NCBI GenBank assembly: GCA_020432045.1
Contig: JAGQHB010000043.1
Coordinates: forward strand, 39,614 to 103,613
Origin: Dehalococcoidia bacterium
GTDB taxonomy: Bacteria > Chloroflexota > Dehalococcoidia > Tepidiformales > Tepidiformaceae
DNA: 64,000 nt
Reading direction: 5' to 3'
The position numbers and the translations under genes are program-made. Shown piece by piece: positions 17,481 to 25,459 of this stretch (its first letter is position 1; the number at the start of each line of letters is the position of its first letter). The notes under the pieces are model-generated. The model saw only the letters and a list, made by a program, of their open reading frames with translations, was not told the origin of the DNA and did no database searches.

Positions 17481-19516
17481 GCGGCCCACCTCCGCCGAGC
17501 AGACCCGGCAACAAACATGAGCCCACCCAGCGGGACGATGGCGAGCGCGGTCACGACCAGAAACACGACGACCGACGGTGGTCCATCGGACGAGCGGCCG
17601 AGCGTCATGGTCGGCGCCATGAGTGGATGGTCGTCGAACGCACGAGCTTCCGGCCGATACACGGGGAACCAGCGTGCTGCCATGTCGAGTGCCATCCGGG
17701 CAGGTGTGTAGTCGTAGGCGCGCAGCGCTACGTTCTTTTCAACAAGTGCGTCGTAGGTGCCGGCGTAGCGGTAAGGGAGATCGCCGACTCCGTCGCCATC
17801 CGCGTCGTATCCCTGGTAGTCATCCCAGTAGTTGCCACGGCCATCCTCGGACCAACGGTTCTTCTGACCGATGTTGCCGGCGACAGCATCAATCTGCTGG
17901 AGGTTGCCGACGAATGTATTTTCACGAAACGTTATGTCTGTGGTCGTGAACAGCCCCACAGCGGTCTGATTGTAGCCGACGAGGTTACGATCGATTTTGA
18001 CGAAGGCTCCGGGTGTAAATGGAGCTCCTTCAAGTGCCAGCCCGATTCGGTTGTGGTGAATGTAGTTACCGGACACTTCGACGTCGTCAACATCTTTGAA
18101 CATAATACCGTATCCGGACGCAAGCGAACGATTGTATGCAAACTCATTATCGCGAAATATAGTCCCGTTGGAATACATGAGGACACCGCCATTCACGTTG
18201 TGTGAAAACACATTGTTGGTCATCGTATTACTGCTGGCATACATGAAATGAATACCGTATCGCACTTGCGTAACTGTATTGTCTCGAATGATGTTCCGGT
18301 CGGCGAAGAGAAGGAGAATACCGTCCTTCGTGTCTTTCACGATATTGCCTTCGAGAACATTATCATATGAGTTGTGGAGATAAATACCGTTACCGCGGCG
18401 CTCCTGTGTGAATTCCAGGACGCTCTGCACGTGATTGTTCCGGAGGGTGTGGCTACCAGTTTCCTGAAGGACGATCCCGTAGAGGACATCCCGAAGAACG
18501 TTATCTTCGATCGTCGCACCGGGAGCCATAACGCGGATACCCGCGGGCTCGGCGGAGACACCCCGGCCGGAGCCCTGGATGACGAAGCCGCGGAGGGTGA
18601 CCCCTTCCGCGGCAATGACAACGACATCACCCGCCTGTCTGGCGTCTATCACAGGCGAGTCTTCGCCGATGAGGACAACCGGCTTATCGATCACAAGCTG
18701 TTCATGGTGGATGCCGCCTTTGATGCGGACGGTATCGCCGGGGGCGGCTCGGGCCAGGGCATCGGATATCGATTCAGCTGCTGCAGCCGACGATGGCCCG
18801 GCACCTGGAATGACGGGGCTTCCCACGGCAATGGCAACGGCGAACACGACCGCGCCGGTGGCTGCAACCTTGCCAGTGTTGCTCCAACTGGAGCGAAGCC
18901 AACGGAAGACCGGTGGGCCGGCAAGAAGCAGGGCGGCGGCCGCGACCATCAGCCAGAAACCTGAAGCGACCGTGGTGACGCTGTGAAAGTTCAGCACGCG
19001 CGTGTTGCCGAGCACTTTGGGTGTAAACGGATCGAGGTGCAGCGCGGCATGCGGATCGATGTCATGGCCGTAGGTGTAGAGCCAGAACTGCAGGTCAGCG
19101 AGCATGACGATCGGGAGGGAAGCAGCCGCCAGCACGCTCAGGGCGCGGGTTTTCCGTGACTGGAAGCGATAGGCCCCAAAGAGGAGAACGGCGATAACCC
19201 CGGCCACGCCGAACGGGAAGAGCTTTAATTCGACGACGCCATCGGGTTCGAGTGGCCGCAGGCCGACGTAGTGATTGAGGCCATTGACTTCGGTGATGTC
19301 GCCGGTCATCTCGTAACCATAGGCGGTGATGTAGAGGCCGTTTGGGTACTGGGGAGCGACGAGTTCGAGGCGCCAGAGTGGCAGAAATGCAGCGATGGCG
19401 ATGAAGACCACTGCAATCGCGGAACAGACGGCCCAGACGGGGTCGGCCGGGCGAGCCAGCGCCTTGAGGGTACGTGGGGTCGCGAGCGTCGTGGCTGGCA
19501 TTCCGGCAGTCACCAT
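17474..19516 (-). CDS. nosD: NosD copper-maturation protein with an added N-terminal membrane domain
   Basis: The 680-aa protein is a composite. Residues 1-205 contain about four membrane helices with an intervening extracytoplasmic loop (LYITAYGYEMTGDITEV, HDIDPHAALHLDPFTPK). A further helix lies at 217-232. Residues 245-600 are a NosD/CASH right-handed beta-helix made of repeated turns such as IYLHNSYDNVLEGN and GIHFMYASSNTMTNN. A C-terminal helix follows near 650-670. Classical NosD is a secreted beta-helix of about 400-450 residues, so the N-terminal domain is an addition. The ATG at 19516 overlaps the nosL stop (TAATG). Confidence 0.88.
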   Translation of the reverse strand: MVTAGMPATTLATPRTLKALARPADPVWAVCSAIAVVFIAIAAFLPLWRLELVAPQYPNGLYITAYGYEMTGDITEVNGLNHYVGLRPLEPDGVVELKLFPFGVAGVIAVLLFGAYRFQSRKTRALSVLAAASLPIVMLADLQFWLYTYGHDIDPHAALHLDPFTPKVLGNTRVLNFHSVTTVASGFWLMVAAAALLLAGPPVFRWLRSSWSNTGKVAATGAVVFAVAIAVGSPVIPGAGPSSAAAAESISDALARAAPGDTVRIKGGIHHEQLVIDKPVVLIGEDSPVIDARQAGDVVVIAAEGVTLRGFVIQGSGRGVSAEPAGIRVMAPGATIEDNVLRDVLYGIVLQETGSHTLRNNHVQSVLEFTQERRGNGIYLHNSYDNVLEGNIVKDTKDGILLLFADRNIIRDNTVTQVRYGIHFMYASSNTMTNNVFSHNVNGGVLMYSNGTIFRDNEFAYNRSLASGYGIMFKDVDDVEVSGNYIHHNRIGLALEGAPFTPGAFVKIDRNLVGYNQTAVGLFTTTDITFRENTFVGNLQQIDAVAGNIGQKNRWSEDGRGNYWDDYQGYDADGDGVGDLPYRYAGTYDALVEKNVALRAYDYTPARMALDMAARWFPVYRPEARAFDDHPLMAPTMTLGRSSDGPPSVVVFLVVTALAIVPLGGLMFVAGSARRRWAAC

Positions 19517-20001
19517 TAGCCTCGTGCCGCCACGGAGGAATCGAGGCCGTCCCACATTGAAACCGTTGCCGACTCGAATCGTTTGGAGAGCGCCTCAGCA
19601 CGGTCCGGGGTAGCGGAGGCCGCGATGCCATACGCCATGGGAGAGTCGATCGCCTTTGACAGGACGTAGGACGCAGAGGCCGCATCGAGCCATGTTTCGG
19701 TTTCGTAATCGTTCACCCAGAACTGTGTCGTCTCGGGGACACCGTTGTCGCGCTGGAGGAGGACCATGCAGCCGATGTCGTCGAAGTGCTTTTCCTTGCC
19801 TCCCGGTTCGCGCCAGGCGGCCGCAAACCGCGCGTCGCTAATCGTCATGCGGCAGCGCGCGCAGTTCTCCTTGCCGTAGCGGACTACCGGGTCGCCGGTA
19901 GGGGCGGACTCGCCCGGGAGGAGCTGGATCCCGGCCACCGTCGCGACACCGGCTGCGCCGGCGGCGCCAACGAGAGATAGGAATGCGCGTCGTGTGACCA
20001 T
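19516..20001 (-). CDS. nosL: NosL copper chaperone
   Basis: The 161-aa protein has the NosL copper motif NCARCRM (Cys47, Cys50, Met52), followed by TISDARF and the HFDDIGCMVLLQ segment. The export signal is TRRAFLSLVGAAGAAGVA, Tat-like with two arginines. I see no lipobox cysteine, although most NosL are lipoproteins. NosL supplies copper to apo-NosZ in the periplasm. It lies 89 bases after nosZ and is coupled to nosD. Confidence 0.92.
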   Translation of the reverse strand: MVTRRAFLSLVGAAGAAGVATVAGIQLLPGESAPTGDPVVRYGKENCARCRMTISDARFAAAWREPGGKEKHFDDIGCMVLLQRDNGVPETTQFWVNDYETETWLDAASASYVLSKAIDSPMAYGIAASATPDRAEALSKRFESATVSMWDGLDSSVAARG

Positions 20002-20090
20002 GGTGGTGGCCCCTTTCTGAGGACTGAGATGCGGCGCGGGGTGGAGCTGGCGGAGGGAGGTGCCAGCCCCACCCGGGCCTTTTCGGGCGG

Positions 20091-22130
20091 CTAGGCTGAG
20101 ACCAGCATCCAGCCCTGCATCTCAAGGTGGAGCGCCGAGCAGAACTCGGTGCAGTACATGGCGTAGGAGCCCTCGGCATCCGCAGCGAACTCAACGTTCG
20201 CCACTTCGCCTGGATCGAGGCTGATGTTGACGTTGTAGCGAGGGATGGCGAATCCGTGCGTCGCGTCCGGCGTCTTTTCGATGTTGGTGATGTGGAGGAC
20301 GACCTTGTCGCCCTTGTTCGCGCGGATGATATCGGGCTTGAACTGGCTGCGTTTCACCGACATCCAGACTTCGACCGTATTGCCGTTTCGCTCGGACCGC
20401 TCCTGGCCGGCCTCGACGGCTTCCGGGTCGGGCTTCATGGTCATGGGGTTGGTGCCAGGCGGGTACACATTCCAGGCTTTGATGCGGTCAGCCTTCATTC
20501 CCTGGACGTAATGGGGTTCGCCGACGCCGATCGGCGTGTCGGAAAGGACGTCCATCTTTTCGCCTGTGAGATCGACTAACTGGAAGTTCTGTGGATGCAA
20601 CGTGCCGATGGCCGGGAACCTGTCGATCGACCACTTATTAAGCGATACGAGGTACTTACCATCGGGCTTAACCGTATCGCCTTCCATCGTCACGAGGTGG
20701 CCGATGTTGTAGTTGACCTTGAGCTTGTCGACGAGCTGGAAGGCCGCGTCACCCTTGAAGTAGGGTTCGCCGAGCGACCATTTTGCCACGGCACTATCGA
20801 GGAAGAGGCTGGTGTAGCCGTGGCCCTCGGCGTCGTACTGGGTGTGCAGCGGCCCGAGACCAACTTCGACACGACCGGCGACGATGGAGTCGAATTTGAG
20901 GATAGGGACACCGTACTGGTCGTTCCTCTCGAAATCCTTGGCTTCGATGGCAGCCTTGACCTTGGTGAACGAGTAGATGGTTACGTGTGGGTCGAGCTTG
21001 CCAGAAACCGTGAGGTACTCGCCGTTGGGAGCAACGTCGACGCCGTGAGGGCTCTTGGGCTCGGGGGCCAGAAAGAGGATGCCTTCGGAAACGGCCGTTT
21101 CGAGTTTGATGACCCTGACGCCGTTGATCGTCGTGGTCTTCCCGGCCTTGACGACTTCCTCAGCCTTCTTCCAGTTGATGATGTGCATCATGTCGAAGTC
21201 GTTCTGGGAGGCACCAACTTCGAGCGGTTGGCCACCTTCGTTGTTGCCTCCGACGGCCATCTCCGAGTTGTAGGAGTTGATGAACACCCAACCATCACTG
21301 ACGAGCTTGCCGGAATCGGCGAGGTCCTGCGTGTAAGGTGGAAGCTCGACCTGGAAGCTACGGTCGAGCTCCATCTGCCCGGTCTCCTGGTTGATCGCCA
21401 GGAATGTTGAATAGCCGCGCATGATATCGGGGAACTTGGTGAGCGCGTCCGTCGCGCGGGAGCGGTCGGTGAGCGTCGGCGTCATCGTTGAGATGTGGAC
21501 GTACTCGCTGTTCTGGGTAACGAAGCAGCCGCCATGCGATGAGTCCAGGTTCGGTACGTCGAGCACCTGCTTCGTCTTGAAGTCGCGGAGGTCGACCATG
21601 CCGATCCGGCCGTTGGCGCGGTCGTTTATATAAAGGAAGCGCCCGTCGTATTCGCCGCCGGTCTCACTCAGTGCAGGGTGATGAGTATCGCCCCAGGTAA
21701 GCGTGTTGCGCGCTTTGGAGATACCACCGCCAGCGGGCGTTGTGCCGCCGGTGATGAGAACATCAGCGTCGGACCCATAGCCGTAGCCCTGCCACGGTTC
21801 CGGTGTGAACACGCCGATGACCTTCATGATCTTCATCGAGGGCACACCCATGACCAGCACCTGACCGCTGTGGCCGCCAGAGCAGAAGAGCATATGGGTG
21901 TCCATGTCTGGCCTGCCGGGCGGGACGAACGTCTTGACGGCCCTGGTTACGTCGTCGGGGCTGAGACCGCGCTCGTCGGCGACCTTCTGTGCCTGGCCGG
22001 AAAGGCCACTCGCCCCACCGCCACCACCGCTATCGTCACCGAGGGCGACTTTGCCGACGACACCGCCGACAACAAGGCCGGCTCCGCCGACCGTTGCACC
22101 CTGGATTAGCTCTCGTCTCGTGATTGCCAT
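20091..22130 (-). CDS. nosZ: Nitrous oxide reductase
   Basis: The 679-aa protein reduces N2O to N2 in the periplasm. The start at ATG 22130 gives a twin-arginine leader (ITRRELIQGATVGGAG). The seven-bladed propeller carries CuZ histidines in GHSGQ and DTHHPALSETGGEYDG (His150/151). The C-terminal cupredoxin has the CuA motif CTEFCSALHLEM (Cys660, Cys664, His668, Met671). All catalytic motifs are intact. A Tat leader is the hallmark of clade I, yet the cluster has the cupredoxin-linked, nosR-less layout common in other lineages, so its clade needs a tree. It sits between the cupredoxin gene and nosL. Confidence 0.97.
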   Translation of the reverse strand: MAITRRELIQGATVGGAGLVVGGVVGKVALGDDSGGGGGASGLSGQAQKVADERGLSPDDVTRAVKTFVPPGRPDMDTHMLFCSGGHSGQVLVMGVPSMKIMKVIGVFTPEPWQGYGYGSDADVLITGGTTPAGGGISKARNTLTWGDTHHPALSETGGEYDGRFLYINDRANGRIGMVDLRDFKTKQVLDVPNLDSSHGGCFVTQNSEYVHISTMTPTLTDRSRATDALTKFPDIMRGYSTFLAINQETGQMELDRSFQVELPPYTQDLADSGKLVSDGWVFINSYNSEMAVGGNNEGGQPLEVGASQNDFDMMHIINWKKAEEVVKAGKTTTINGVRVIKLETAVSEGILFLAPEPKSPHGVDVAPNGEYLTVSGKLDPHVTIYSFTKVKAAIEAKDFERNDQYGVPILKFDSIVAGRVEVGLGPLHTQYDAEGHGYTSLFLDSAVAKWSLGEPYFKGDAAFQLVDKLKVNYNIGHLVTMEGDTVKPDGKYLVSLNKWSIDRFPAIGTLHPQNFQLVDLTGEKMDVLSDTPIGVGEPHYVQGMKADRIKAWNVYPPGTNPMTMKPDPEAVEAGQERSERNGNTVEVWMSVKRSQFKPDIIRANKGDKVVLHITNIEKTPDATHGFAIPRYNVNISLDPGEVANVEFAADAEGSYAMYCTEFCSALHLEMQGWMLVSA

Positions 22131-22210
22131 ATCCCAGTCCTCTCCTCTACCCCACGTGGTTGCCCGCCTCAAATTGCGGGCGAAAGTGCAGACGTATTGC
22201 AGCGCGTGCG

Positions 22211-22663
22211 TTACTTGGCGGTGATCGTCCCTACCATGTCGGGCACGTGGTAGTCGCACTGGAAGTCGTACTTCCCGGCCTTGCTGAACTTCACGGTGAA
22301 GGAGTCGTCCTTGCCGGGCTGGACGAGTGCTTCGCTGCTGAAATCCTTGCCCTCGGCCTTTTCACTAAGGACGTGCATGTTGTGGACGGCGGCGCCTTCG
22401 TTCTTAACCTCGATCTTCACTTCTTTCCCGACCGGGACGGTGATGTCCTTGGGCGTGAAGACATTGTCGGTCATGACGATGGTGATCTCTTCGGTAGCCC
22501 CGCCGTTGTCGCCTGAGGCCGTGGTTGCGGCGCCGGTTTTTCCGGCCGCGGTGGCGGTCGAATCGCCGCCGTCGTCATCATCGCCGCCACAGGCGACGAG
22601 GCCGGTGGTCAGCAAAGCACCGAGTGCGATTGCCACCAAGAGACCGTGCTTTCGAAATTCCAT
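22211..22663 (-). CDS. Plastocyanin/azurin-like cupredoxin lipoprotein, first gene of the nos operon
   Basis: The 150-aa protein has a lipoprotein signal ending LVAC (Cys25), a Thr/Ala/Gly-rich linker, then one cupredoxin domain. Type I copper ligands are visible in VHNMHV (His) and FQCDYHVPDM (Cys, His, Met). The start at ATG 22663 has AAGGGGG seven bases upstream. The stop lies 80 bases before nosZ, so it is probably co-transcribed. A membrane-tethered copper electron carrier here is the natural electron donor to NosZ. That role is inferred from position. Confidence 0.9.
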   Translation of the reverse strand: MEFRKHGLLVAIALGALLTTGLVACGGDDDDGGDSTATAAGKTGAATTASGDNGGATEEITIVMTDNVFTPKDITVPVGKEVKIEVKNEGAAVHNMHVLSEKAEGKDFSSEALVQPGKDDSFTVKFSKAGKYDFQCDYHVPDMVGTITAK

Positions 22664-22732
22664 GTTTCCCCCTTCGTCCCGACGTTGCGGGTTCCTTGCC
22701 ACCCAATCCTTTACGGGGGCGTGGCGAAGAGC

Positions 22733-22748
22733 TGTGATTTTTCTCACA
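22733..22748. promoter_or_regulatory. Perfect CRP-type palindrome between the nos operon and the regulator gene
   Basis: TGTGATTTTTCTCACA is an exact TGTGA-N6-TCACA site. It lies 70 bases from the cupredoxin ATG and 80 bases from the regulator ATG, in the divergent promoter region. On the nos side, a -10-like AAGGAT (22711-22706) sits where a class II promoter centred at -41.5 would need it. It is the best match to the binding specificity predicted from the adjacent regulator. Confidence 0.85.
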
Positions 22749-22827
22749 AGCGACGGGTTGGAATGCGAGACAGGCGGGGGCGAAGGGTGGATTTCGCTTC
22801 CTGTTGGCGAGATGCCAAACTGACGGC

Positions 22828-23511
22828 ATGTCTGTTGCGAGCCCGGAGGATATCCGGCTGATCCCATACCTCAGTTCGCTTTCCGACGACGAGTCGGAGG
22901 CGTTGGCTCGCGAGCTGCCGGTGACCACGTATAGCCCGCGCGAGATGGTGCTGCACCAGGGCGAGCCGGTCGCCGGGGTGTACGTCACGGTGGCTGGCCG
23001 CGCGCGCCTGTTCGTGACGAGCGGAGATGGAAAGGAACAAACCCTGCGCATCCTCACTCGCGGAGATACGTTCGCGGAGGTACCGGTATTTGACGGCGGG
23101 GACTCACCGGCGACAGTTGAGGCACTCGACCATTTCGAAGTGATCGTCATTTCGCGAGAACGGCTCCGGGCGCTGATACGGACCCATCCCGATGTCGCGG
23201 ACGCGGTGCTTCAGCACTTCGCGCGCCGCCTCCGAGGGTTCACAGCGATCATCGAGCAGGTGAGTTTGCAGTCGGTGACATCGAGGCTCGCCCGGTACCT
23301 CTACCAAACGGCGAAGGTTGAGGGTACGCGATCGGGATCGACGATCATCGTCCAGCGGGAAGTGACGGTGCATGACCTCGCGACGATCGTGGGTTCGGTA
23401 CGCGAGGTCGTAACGCGATACCTGAAGGAGTTCGAATCGCAGGGGATTCTGACGATTTCGCGGCGTGAGTTCGTCATCCACGATATGGGAGCACTCGAGG
23501 TGCTGCTCTAG
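22828..23511 (+). CDS. CRP/FNR-family transcriptional regulator of the denitrification island
   Basis: The 227-aa protein has an N-terminal cyclic-nucleotide-binding-type beta roll (residues 15-125), a dimerisation helix and a C-terminal winged helix. The recognition helix GSVREVVTRYL keeps the R-E-x-x-x-R pattern of E. coli CRP, which predicts TGTGA half-sites, as found upstream. There is no cysteine in the whole protein, so an FNR iron-sulfur cluster is excluded. The cAMP pocket Arg-Ser of CRP is replaced (FDGGDSPATVEA). Haem/NO sensing, as in DNR-like proteins, is a reasonable guess. A CAAACT hexamer 12 bases before the ATG suggests a leaderless start. Confidence 0.93.
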   Translation: MSVASPEDIRLIPYLSSLSDDESEALARELPVTTYSPREMVLHQGEPVAGVYVTVAGRARLFVTSGDGKEQTLRILTRGDTFAEVPVFDGGDSPATVEALDHFEVIVISRERLRALIRTHPDVADAVLQHFARRLRGFTAIIEQVSLQSVTSRLARYLYQTAKVEGTRSGSTIIVQREVTVHDLATIVGSVREVVTRYLKEFESQGILTISRREFVIHDMGALEVLL

Positions 23512-23816
23512 GCGGCCGGGGGCAGGCCAAGCATGTCGCGGCCCAACTCTGAGATCATCGCCGGCGACCAGCGTGGCTCGAACGTGTACTCGACCGACAC
23601 ATGGTGATCTGGCCAGCCGCTTGCGAGGCAGGCGCGGGCTGCTGCCAACATGATGTCACCCATCGGACAGTGGTCGGATGTGGTGGTCATGCTCACGTGG
23701 AGGTGCCCGCCCTCAGCGAGGATCTCGTAGACCAGGCCGAGTTCGACGACGTCGATGCCCAACTCAGGGTCGACGACGCTGTGGAGTTTGTTCGCTACTT
23801 CCGCTGCAATCGTCAT
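23508..23816 (-). CDS. DUF59/MIP18-family iron-sulfur or metal cluster assembly protein
   Basis: The 102-aa protein follows the PaaD/SufT/MIP18 pattern: VVDPELGIDVVELGLVYEI, then VSMTTTSDHCPMGDIM with the conserved cysteine, and VEYTFEPRWSPAMIS. Such proteins help assemble FeS clusters on client enzymes and recur beside nitrate and nitrite reductase genes. The start ATG 23816 overlaps the upstream membrane-protein stop by four bases. The gene is convergent with the CRP-family gene; the two stop codons overlap. Confidence 0.9.
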   Translation of the reverse strand: MTIAAEVANKLHSVVDPELGIDVVELGLVYEILAEGGHLHVSMTTTSDHCPMGDIMLAAARACLASGWPDHHVSVEYTFEPRWSPAMISELGRDMLGLPPAA

Positions 23817-25123
23817 GTCGTTGCCTTTCTGGCGCCAATTGGCTGGCGGGTGGAGTGCGCGGGCAGGAGTGACCACCAGAGCGCACCCGTGAGGCTCACG
23901 CCCCCGGCGGCAAAGATGACTCCGCCAGCCCGAATGAAGAGGAGTGATCCGGCCAGTGACCCGGCAGCCACGGTGTAGCTGCCGAGGACGATGAGGCCGA
24001 GGGCGAGGTGTTGGAGCCTGACGTTCACCAGATCGGAAATGACCGGCACGGGTGCCTTGCCCGCAAGGCGCTGGTAGCGATGGATCCAGATAAGAAAGGG
24101 AACGATCTTCAGGCTATTTCCTACCAGCGTCGCGCCGACAAAGCCGCCGAGGAGTAGAGCACCGTAGGCGAGGAGCCACCGGGCAGGTTCGGCATCATTG
24201 GTGAAGGGCGTCCCGATTGCTGCTCCGACACCGACGACAGCGGCGAGAAGGAGGCAGGGCAACGCAGCCATCGTGGCACGGCCATGGATATCGAGCTTCC
24301 GCCGGCTGCGCCTGCGAAAGCCGCGCACGATGCCGAACGCCCAGACCGCGGGCCCCACCGTGAGGACAAGTGCCAGGAGCACGCGCACTGGCACTCCTGG
24401 TTGAAACGGAAGCACGCTTGCAAAGAGGGTGACGGCGACGGCGGTGAGGCCGATGGCAATCCACGGCAGCCGCGAGGGGCGCTGCGAGGTGAGGCTAAAC
24501 ATGGGAACGAGCTGTTCGGAGACAGACAGGATCGTGATCCCAAGCCAGCCGATGAGCCCCAGGTGCGCATGCGCGGAGAGGAGTCCGAGGGTAATCGGAA
24601 ACCACAGGTGGTAAAGCGCTCCAACCCAGGTGAGGCCAAAACCAAAGGCAACGAGCAGTCCGATCAGTCCCATGGCCATGCCGAAGTGAACGACGCCGCG
24701 ACGGGAGGCACGGGCAAGGGCCGTTGCAGCGAGAATCGAATAGAGCAAGAAACTGGTTGCGAGAAGGGTACCGGCCAGCGCCATCCACGCTGTATCCCAT
24801 CGGTACGCAGCCCAAACGAAGAGGGGGACGGCCACGACGTGGATGGCGGCCTGAAGGCGCGCGAGCCGGTAGGAGAAGATGTGGCCCCCGAGCACGGCCT
24901 GGAGCAACTGGTAGCTAGCTCCCATGATCGTCGTCGAGGCCCAGCCCAGGGCGATGGCATGGACAATCGCGACCGTGTGGGGCGCATTGATCGCGACAAG
25001 CGTGTCACCGTCGGCGTTGAGCAGGAGTAGCCCGGCAGTCACGAGGCCAATGGGGGCGAGGAAGAGCAACGGCAGCACAACCGAGAAAGGCGGGCTCTCA
25101 GCCGGTGCCGGGCGAGCGGTCAC
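23813..25123 (-). CDS. Haem-copper-oxidase-like/NnrS-like polytopic membrane protein
   Basis: The 436-aa protein has about twelve membrane helices. Histidine-bearing segments resemble haem-copper oxidase subunit I: HTVAIVHAIALGWAST, MGASYQLLQAVLGGHIF, RLQAAIHVVAVP, AHAHLGLIGWLGITILSVSEQL and NSLKIVPFLIWIHRY. Related sequences are usually left unnamed or called NnrS/cbb3-like. It starts at GTG 25123, overlapping the DUF2249 stop (GTGA), so it is coupled to DUF2249 and DUF59. The island has no recognisable NorB, so an NO-related role (sensing, repair or reduction) is worth testing. The complete NorB histidine set is not evident. Confidence 0.8.
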   Translation of the reverse strand: MTARPAPAESPPFSVVLPLLFLAPIGLVTAGLLLLNADGDTLVAINAPHTVAIVHAIALGWASTTIMGASYQLLQAVLGGHIFSYRLARLQAAIHVVAVPLFVWAAYRWDTAWMALAGTLLATSFLLYSILAATALARASRRGVVHFGMAMGLIGLLVAFGFGLTWVGALYHLWFPITLGLLSAHAHLGLIGWLGITILSVSEQLVPMFSLTSQRPSRLPWIAIGLTAVAVTLFASVLPFQPGVPVRVLLALVLTVGPAVWAFGIVRGFRRRSRRKLDIHGRATMAALPCLLLAAVVGVGAAIGTPFTNDAEPARWLLAYGALLLGGFVGATLVGNSLKIVPFLIWIHRYQRLAGKAPVPVISDLVNVRLQHLALGLIVLGSYTVAAGSLAGSLLFIRAGGVIFAAGGVSLTGALWWSLLPAHSTRQPIGARKATT

Positions 25124-25332
25124 GCCTGGGCCCTCCGGATCACGAGCCGGTGGGATTCGTCGCCGGAGTGGAATTCCCATTCGAACCCGCGACGCTCCAA
25201 TTCCGGGTAGATCAGCATGGGTTCGCGGTCCATCAAGGCGACGAGTTCATCACCCAACGGGAGCGTCGCAAGGGCACCAAGGATCCGAACCATGGGTTCG
25301 GGGGGTTGCAAGCCTCGATTGTCGATATCCAT
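25120..25332 (-). CDS. DUF2249 small protein
   Basis: The 70-aa protein (MDIDNRGLQPPEPMVRILGA start) has the DUF2249 features ALATLPLGDELVALMDREP and FEWEFHSGDESHRLVI. DUF2249 proteins occur beside nor, nir and nar genes in many denitrifiers; their function is unknown. It is the first of three coupled genes (DUF2249, membrane protein, DUF59). The ATG at 25332 has only a weak ribosome binding site. A CRP-like site is centred 46 bases upstream. Confidence 0.85.
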   Translation of the reverse strand: MDIDNRGLQPPEPMVRILGALATLPLGDELVALMDREPMLIYPELERRGFEWEFHSGDESHRLVIRRAQA

Positions 25333-25370
25333 CTTAGTGGCCAACTTTCCGCTGTAGCCGGGGCGTGGAA

Positions 25371-25386
25371 TGCGACGTTTGTCACT
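25371..25386. promoter_or_regulatory. CRP/FNR-like operator between DUF2249 and the universal stress protein gene
   Basis: TGCGACGTTTGTCACT matches TGTGA-N6-TCACA at eight of ten informative bases. On the plus strand a GATCAT hexamer at 25408-25413 lies where a class II -10 would be (site centre -41.5). On the minus strand GAAAGT (25349-25344) does the same for DUF2249. The site is weaker than the nos one. Confidence 0.5.
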
Positions 25387-25459
25387 TTCATGCGGGACTG
25401 TGGCACTGATCATACCGGGGGAATCCGGCACACCTTTGTGCGGTTCGAGGAGGGTGAAC

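Noticed and set aside
20595..21410. 271-codon frame on the plus strand
   Set aside because: Antisense to nosZ, whose copper motifs are intact on the other strand.
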